Shown here in pieces: positions 57,500 through 64,000 of a stretch of 64,000 nt of DNA (within the stretch, counting starts at the first letter, position 1; each line of letters starts with the position of its first letter). This stretch comes from Buddleja alternifolia (Eukaryota; Streptophyta; Magnoliopsida; Lamiales; Scrophulariaceae): positions 34,904,423-34,968,422 of the forward strand of contig CM033394.1 in NCBI GenBank assembly GCA_019426215.1. The letters run 5' to 3'. The position numbers and the translations under genes were made by a program. Below the pieces are notes generated by a model. It was not told where the DNA came from, made no database searches, and saw nothing but the letters and a program-made list of their open reading frames with translations.

Positions 57500-60400
57500 G
57501 AGCTTGATGGATATCCACGTCCGGTGTGTCCATATAGCTCATAGGCTTGGTCAAGCCTTTTTTGGCTAACTCGTCTGCCACTCAGTTAGCCTCTCTCCAC
57601 ACATACTGTATGGATACATCCCAGTTGCGTCTCTTAATACTTCGAATTTGATCGATGACGTCAAAGTGGTGGTGTGCCGTGGAGGCGTCCACAATGTTTT
57701 TGGTAGCAACCTGACAGTCAGATTCCAGCACTACATGTTTCTTTCTTGTGGCTCAGGCCATCTCTAAACCTCTGTGAATGGCATGCATTTCCGCCTCCAA
57801 TGGGAAACATGGATCGATACTCCCATTGAAGCCCCTAATCCATGTCCCGTGTTCATCCCGTATTACACCCCCTATTCCCACTTGAGGACTCGTGCTGTGA
57901 TTAGCCAAAGTGACTGAGGCATCCACATTAACCTTGTAGTAGTCATTCCTTGGCTTTGACCAGCCCATCTACATATGCAAATGCATCACATCCAGATCTA
58001 GTTTAGTCAAATGTAAATTACCATCAATTCGTTTACGTATCGTATCCATATTGATGGCATCGGTATTCTCTCGGGTTCCATGCATCACCTCATTACGCAC
58101 CTGCCAACAGAAATTAACTAATTCAGTAAAAACTATCGGCCAATCCTCACACCATAAGTACATGTTAGCAGCGTGCGAAAGATTCCAATCTACCCACGAA
58201 GTGTGGGTTCTGGAGAAGAAGTGCGTCATATGGAACTGGTGGATTAGGGCTGACCAAAGTCGGGATGCCCATGCACAGTCTCTTATAACAGGAAAATTAG
58301 TTTTCGGCCCTTGTCCACATATCTGACAGATGTCCATTTCTACAACTTTTCGGGCATAGAGTTGTGAGTTAGTAAGAATTTTCCTGTGTCGCAATAACCA
58401 CTGGAACATTTGTCGCCGATATGCGCCTCGACCTTTCCACAATTTCTGCCATTGCTTTTCCTTGCCAGTAGACGGAGTGTTTTCATAAAGAAGAAAATCA
58501 TAAGCCCTGCAATTGTAAATACCATCGGGAGAGTACTGCCACCGAGGGGTATCATCTACTTCCGCATCGTTGTCCAGCTTAATGTTGAGGAGTGTTATGC
58601 GAATATCCTCTGGGAGCGGGCCGATTGCTTCCCAATCCCATCCAAACCCCTCATGCCAATAACTTGCCACTGTCCAAGTCATCAGCTCGCTGGAAACGTG
58701 ATGTTGAACTCGTGATGCGAGGTTGCCCCCATCTAGCCAACATTCAGACCAGAAGCTAATCTTTTTCCCGTTGCCCATAATCCAAGTAGTACCTTCTCGT
58801 AGCAAAGGCATCGTACTAAGAATGTTTTTCCACATGTGAGATGTAGCATTCCTTGCACGAGCTCGTCGCCGTGTGATATATTTATGCTTGAGCACTTGTA
58901 CCTACAGACTCGACGCATTACTCAAGATTTGCCATCCCAATTTTCCAAGCAGACCCATATGGTGAAGGCGCATTTTCTTCCTTGCACGAGCTCGTCGCCG
59001 TGTGATATATTTATGCTTGAGCACTTGTACCCACAGACTCGACGCATTACTCAAGATTTGCCATCCCAGTTTTCCAAGCAGACCCATATGGTGAAGGCGC
59101 ATTTTCTTAAGTCCCAGACCTCCATGCTTCTTATGTTTGCAAATAGTGTCCCATTTAATCAAGTGCAATTTCCTATTCGTGTTAGTTCCTCCTCAAAGGA
59201 ACTGGCGATTTGCCTTATCAATTGCATCACATATACCTAGAGGGATCCTTGTGGTTTGCATATGATAAGCTAAAATGCCTTTTGTAACTAGTTTGATCAA
59301 CGTAGCTCATCCTGCCAGAGATAGATTCTTTCGTTTCCAACCCTTAAGCCTCCCCTTTACTCGGTTCACTAAGAATTCAAAATCCTTGCAAAGCACTAGT
59401 CCGCTGTGTAATGGCACTCCTAGATAGCGACCCAAATTCTCCGTAGCCCCTAGTTTGGTTTTTCGAAGAAGACACTGCCTAGTTTCGATGGTGACATTCT
59501 TAGAAAAGCAGATTCTCAATTTGTCGCTATTGACCGCCTAACCCGAGAGCTGGCAATAATGATCCAAAATTTTCGTTGCCGTGTGTATTTGTCGGCTTCC
59601 CCAAATAAAAGGAGATCATCCGCAAACATAAGGTGGGATATGTGTGGGCCATCACAGGAAGTAGGGATTGATTTCCAAGACTTCCGAGCCACTGCTGCAT
59701 CAATGAGAGTACTTAGTTTCTGCACACACAACACCAAATGATAAGGTGAGAGTGGGTCCCCTTGTCTTAGACCACGCTCCAGAACAAACCACTCCGTCAC
59801 TTCCCCGTTCCATAAGAGAGACAGGTGTGCCTTCATAGTGCATTCCATAATGAGTTTGGTCCAAGTCGTGGGAAACCCTAATTCATCCAACACCTTTTTC
59901 AAGAAAGTCCAATTAATTCTTGTAGGCTTTCTCGAAATCAATTTTTGCTATGAAGAAGCCTTTTTTACCCTTCTTAATCCGCATGTCGTGAAGAATTTCT
60001 TGGGCAATAATAACATTATCAATGGTTTGCCGACCTTTAATAAAGCTACTTTGGGTTTGAGGTATAAGATCACCCATACAACTTCTAATTCTATTAGCCA
60101 TAGTATTGGTGATAATTTTTAGGCTAACGTTAGTAAGACTAATTGGACGAAACTGTGAAAGTTGTGTTGGATTTTTAACCTTAGGAATCAAAACAATACG
60201 AGATTTATCTAGACAAGGATCGATAGTGCCTGTTTGGAATGGCTCATGAACCATAGCATAGATACCATCCCCGATAATGTCCCAGCATCTCTGATAGAAC
60301 ATTGGTTTGATCCAGTACGGCCCTGGTGCTTTGGTAGGGTACATCTCCCATATCACGCATTTGACCTCAGCTTTAGTTACTTGGCTGCGAAGAGTATTCA

Positions 60401-61665
60401 AATGTGAGGCAGTAAGCTTCGGGAATCCCGGGCTTTGTGAATAACTTCGAATTGTGTCTCCCGGGCCATAAAGAGTTTTGTAGTACTCTACAGCCATCTG
60501 TTTCAAACTCAAGTTATCTGTCTCAACGGTACCATCTGCTCGGGTAAGGGACCGAATACTAGACTTATTTTGCTTCGTGACTGCCAACAAGTGAAAGAAA
60601 CGTGTATTTCTATCTCCCGCTTTTAGCCACGTAACTCTCGACTTTTGTTTCCAAAATAGTTCCTCCTGGTGGAGAGTTTCGTAGTATTGTGCTAGTAATT
60701 TTGTTTCAAGTTTTTGGAGAGACATACGAAAATGAAATCCCTGAGCTCTCTGAATCCCTGAAATCCGAGCAAGAAGTCCTTCCTTGCGCTGAAAAATATT
60801 CCCAAAAATTTCTCGGTTCCAATTGTACGCAGCTTCCCGGATACCCTGAATTTAATCTCCTATGCCACGGTCTCTTTATAGATGCCAGTGTTGATTAATC
60901 ATATCTTGAAACCCCCTATGAGTGAACCATGCAGATTGAAATCTGGCATGATCTTTTTTGCCAGTGGGCTGGTAGTTGTCGGATAGTTTAAGGAGAATCA
61001 GCGCATGGTCCGAGCCCACTCGAGGAAGGTGATGGACACGTGCTGTAGGGTACTGTAGTCTCCACGATTCATTACAAAGAACTCGATCCAGGAGTTCTTG
61101 AAGTGAAGATCAGCCCCCTTTAGCCCAAGTAAACGGAGAACCAATAAACTTCAAGTCAATTAAACCGCAAAGGTTAACACATTCCACAAAGTGTTGGCAC
61201 TTAGAAAAATCAATAGGTGCACCACCTATTTTTTTCTCCCGAGTTAACCACCACATTCATATCTCCCGCAATAGACCAAGGTCCCCGAACGTGTGGTTCC
61301 ATCTAAACAAGGTGGTCCCAGAGATAGTTTTGAGACTCAAGTTGTGGACTGGCATAGACTGCCGTAAGAAGTCAATCTTCCTCCCTGTCTAGTCTAATAA
61401 TGGCCGAAATGCATTGATCATTTGCTTCTACAAATTCAAGAGTCACCTCAACCGAGTTCCAAAACATCCAAATACCCCCTGCAGAGCCCCGAGCTTCGAC
61501 TTTCTCTACTTTGTCAAACCTATTGTTTCGCAAGATTTCATCCACCCTACGCCCATTAATTCGAGTCTCAACGAGAAGAGGATCAGGGGTTTATAATTAC
61601 GGAGAATTTCCTTTAGCGAATTTCAAAATTCCTTTTTAGTTGCTCCTCTACAATTCCAAAAAACA
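57500..61665 (-). pseudogene. LINE ORF2 (endonuclease, RT, zf-RVT, RNase H)
   Basis: Endonuclease from WNCRGA (about 61650), then SAGGIWMFWNSVEV, WSIAGDMNVV and the RVLCN-region equivalents, heavily broken (61640-60900). The RT starts in the clean frame 60725-59913: FFHLLAVTKQNKS, RIVLIPKVKNPTQLSQFRPISL, QSSFIKGRQTIDNV, FIAKIDFEKAY. It continues 59941-59516 with GLRQGDPLSPYHL and active site FADD (59615-59626), then LGRYLGVPL. The thumb and connection region contains the tandem duplication. The 58895-57969 frame covers zf-RVT (MDICQICGQG, FPVIRDCAWASRLW); RNase H begins YYKVNVDASV (57968) and continues past a stop. It normally provides nicking and target-primed reverse transcription; here non-functional. 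Confidence 0.88.
58851..59108 (-). repeat. 129-bp in-frame tandem duplication in LINE ORF2
   Basis: Two copies, 58851-58979 and 58980-59108, differ at about two positions. Each encodes the same 43 residues (includes KMRLHHMGLLGKLGWQIL and KHKYITRRRARAR). Because 129 is a multiple of three, the frame is kept. Confidence 0.9.
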
Positions 61666-61713
61666 CTTGACACTAATAATCGAAAAAAATAGTTCAAACA
61701 AAGAACTATAAAG

Positions 61714-63382
61714 TCATACCTGGAGGGTGTTAAACCCCCTATTCAATTCATGCATGGTATCTTCATTTTCCATGCATTCTTGCAATTTAGCCGTGTACGC
61801 CACCTCTAGCCTCGTTTCCATGTCGGTTATGATATCCAGCTCTTCAACCGACTCATCATCCGACTCATCTTCTGACTCACCAATTCCAACATTTCCCTCA
61901 CGCATTGCTTCATCCAAATTACTCGATTGCGGATCCGCGGGGTATATAATGGAATTGTTGGTGATGGGGGTAGGTATTACCATGGGAAATCGGAGGTATT
62001 AAATCGCTACGGATGAGATTTTGTGTGGATATATTTATCCCGTAGTGGTGGTTGTCCGCTAATTCCCTCTCCAAGTTCCATATTAGTATCCAAGTCAGTA
62101 AGAATATCAAAACGAGACCCACTTGTGTTATTCTTGCTTGTTGTCCCCGACAAAATTGATGTCGTCTTCGTATAAGTTGTTCCTTTGGCTGTGCGTTTAA
62201 CTTGCCATGTACCTCCATGTTTGTGCTTTCGTGTATTAGCCCCCTTATCCGATTGATTCATAGAGCTTGTATTTCCCATTTCAGTAGGTAGCTCCATATT
62301 GTCTTACCTCGTCTTGAAGATGAAGGTATGCTGCTGCGCATTCATATCCGAAATCATATCCTTCTTTGGGACTCCCCTTCGAGGTCTAGGTGGAACTATA
62401 TTCCACATCCCATATCCAGTAGGTGTAGTCTATTTCTGATTCGCCATTGCGGGCCAATTTCTCGAACTCTCTTCCATCACATTGTCATTCTTATTCTCAT
62501 GTGATCCAAAGGTTTCTTTATGATGTCCATAAGCTCCACAATTGAAGCAAAACATACTGAGGCCTTTGTACTCGACAATCCGAATTCTCTTGTTCACTTT
62601 GATACACGGGATTAAAGGCTTATTTAGGTTCAGTTCGACACAACTCTAGCGTACCGACCATGTAAAGATTGTTCCGTGTGTTTATCGATGCTAACAACTT
62701 TGCCAATGAGATTTCCCATCCCCGTTAGCGCTTTTTCATTGAAGAGATGGATGGGTAAATTAGGAAATCGAATCCACGCTAGTGTAGATGTAATTGTTTC
62801 GTTCTTGGGTTCGAAATCCGGGTTCCATTTACGGACAGTAAGATAGTGCCCCAAGATCATCCAAGATCCCTCCTTCAACACTTTTTCATACTCTTCTTTC
62901 ATCCGAAATCGTACAAGATAGTAGTCATTACAGACGTCAACCGGATTCAATTTGTATGGTATTTGTCACATAGATTTGATACGATGCTTTAGAACGAAGT
63001 AGCCTACCTTGTGTCCCAGGACTTTGACTACGAGGGCTCGGCGATATGGGGTTTCCATATCATGGATATCTTTATCTGGAATAACGTATTCCGGAATGGT
63101 GTCCTCTGTGGTGTCACCTGGTTTCTCCCAATCTCGGTAAGTGTCCAAACTGTTTGGCTATCCTTCTCCTGTATAATAGACCGGGGCAGCAGGCTTACGG
63201 TTCAATACTTCCTTCAGATTGGCGTTACTGCATCGTCAAAGTTTCCGTTGGGAGATTTTGGTTCCGTCGGGGTAGAGTTGTCAATTGTATCATATCCAAC
63301 ATAGGTTCCTTTTGAGTTTTTTGGTATTCTTGTTGGATGTAATGACCATAGGTGATGGTTGTCCGGTGTCCGGCCCCTCCAT
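61714..63382 (-). pseudogene. LINE ORF1 (DUF4283-type, zinc knuckle)
   Basis: ATG at 63382 (MEGPDTGQPSPMVITSN), frame lost after about 30 codons. The body resumes at 63148 (RRALVVKVLGHKVGYFVLK) and 62950-62630 (YYLVRFRMKEEYEKVLKEG, WMILGHYLTVRKW, IRFPNLPIHLFNEKAL), the DUF4283 domain of plant L1 ORF1. A zinc knuckle CFNCGAYGHHKE lies near 62550-62515. The C-terminal part (62297-61714) is hydrophilic and acidic over several frames. The product would bind the LINE RNA. Several lesions. Confidence 0.82.
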
Positions 63383-63511
63383 GTTCACGGCGGTGGCTCA
63401 CAGTGGAGATAATATTGTTACGGCCAGCTAGGGTTTTTTCCTGAGACCTACAAGTTTGTAATTAACGTTGTCCTCTTTTAAGGGAGAGGTTTGTGCTAAA
63501 TACACTAATCA

Positions 63512-64000
63512 GTTTAGGGATCAGTCCCTACTCATAATTCAAAGCTCTCCACTCTCTAAATAAAATTTAGGATTCACTCCCTAGTTCCTATGAAAAGACT
63601 AAATGTCCCCAACTTAAACTACAATTACGAGTGACCCACCACACTCTCTTTCTCCACATTCTCTATCCTCTTTCTCTCTCCTCCTTCTTCTTCAACCTCT
63701 CGTTCTCTCTCTTCCCCTTCTGCCATTGTTGTCCAATCACTCCCCTGCAATTCTTGGTTGGCAAAAAGTGCATAAAGAAAATAAACCAATTAAAATCCAT
63801 TTGAAATTAAGCTCTGTTCCCCTTCCAAAGATTATAAACCAGCAATCATTGGTGTTTCAAGGAGTTTTTTGCAGGGATCTTGCAGTTGTTGGTAATTTGC
63901 TTTCTCAAGCAGGGTTTAATATTTCATTTAGAGTTTTACATCGGTATTGAGTAGTATATAGATTATAATCATCGGTGTACATATTTTATTTAAATTTCAG
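63512..64000 (+). other. Possible 5' region of a gene running off the window
   Basis: CT-rich stretch (63640-63722, CTCTCTTTCTCC and CTCCTTCTTCTTC words) of the kind found in plant 5' UTRs, followed by a 74-codon frame from ATG 63726 (MLSNHSPAILGWQKVHKENK) that stops at 63950. The product shows no domain that I recognise. It could be a first exon or chance; the sequence ends too soon to judge. Confidence 0.3.

Larger units (their letters stand above)
57391..63498 (-). mobile_element. Full-length L1-type LINE, decayed
   Basis: 6108 bp on the - strand, flanked by a perfect 13-bp duplication AATACACTAATCA (57378-57390 and 63499-63511). It ends in an A-rich tail (T-run 57391-57403 on the + strand). 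Order from its 5' end: leader (63498-63383), ORF1 with RNA-binding and zinc-knuckle parts (63382 to about 61714), ORF2 with endonuclease, RT (FADD), zinc-binding and RNase H domains (about 61665-57500), 3' UTR. This is a complete plant L1 layout including the RNase H domain. Both ORFs carry several stops and frameshifts, so it cannot move by itself. A 129-bp tandem duplication lies in ORF2. Confidence 0.9.

Noticed and set aside
58410..59240. + strand frames of 101 and 134 codons opposite the LINE
   Set aside because: Antisense shadows of LINE ORF2; the repeated peptide reflects the 129-bp duplication.
63726..63950. 74-codon frame near the window end as a definite gene
   Set aside because: CT-rich leader is suggestive, but there is no domain, no splice evidence and the window ends; listed only at low confidence.
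1..64000. tRNA, rRNA or other structural RNA genes
   Set aside because: No cloverleaf-like A/B box pairs or rRNA words were noticed by eye; the only tRNA-related sequences are retrotransposon primer sites. A tRNAscan run would be decisive.

Overview
The window is nuclear DNA from a flowering plant, most likely a eudicot. It is AT-rich, with GT-AG introns and long intergenic tracts, and it carries a GARP-type MYB gene and Copia, Gypsy, hAT, Mutator, Tourist-like and L1-type plant elements. There is no sign of bacterial, organellar or CRISPR sequence. Most of it is mobile DNA; only two host genes could be reconstructed.

Layout. 1-6 kb: intergenic, with a tandem three-LTR TRIM-like Copia derivative (938-2526), a Copia scrap and a 5'-truncated LINE (4.7-5.8 kb). 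6.17-16.12 kb: an autonomous-type hAT element whose 699-codon transposase frame is intact except for a young Gypsy-type element (8318-14449) inserted into its coding sequence. 16.4-25.9 kb: an 8-exon + strand gene for a conserved plant zinc-ribbon protein of unknown function; its introns hold a Tourist-like element, a tandem duplication and two hAT MITEs with perfect 8-bp target duplications. 26.4-30.6 kb: a - strand GARP/MYB-like transcription factor gene with LxLxL motifs, convergent with the previous gene. 31.5-48.6 kb: a nest in which a Gypsy-type LTR element (protease remnant, no RT) is split by a 12.6-kb Sirevirus-like Copia element with an env-position ORF, and also carries two MITEs. 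49.1-55.4 kb: a second, decayed Copia element. 56.06-56.59 kb: a short processed retrocopy with poly(A) and target duplication. 57.39-63.50 kb: a full-length but decayed L1-type LINE on the - strand, bounded by a 13-bp target duplication.

The host genes are unrelated in function as far as I can tell. No multi-gene pathway or defence system is visible. The structural story is layered transposition: hAT DNA next to the zinc-ribbon gene's start, Gypsy in hAT, MITEs in introns and LTRs, Copia in Gypsy. The two Gypsy-type elements share LTR blocks, so they are one lineage. Exon limits come from reading frames and GT/AG signals by eye. Family calls rest on protein motifs, terminal repeats, primer sites and target duplications, not on database searches.
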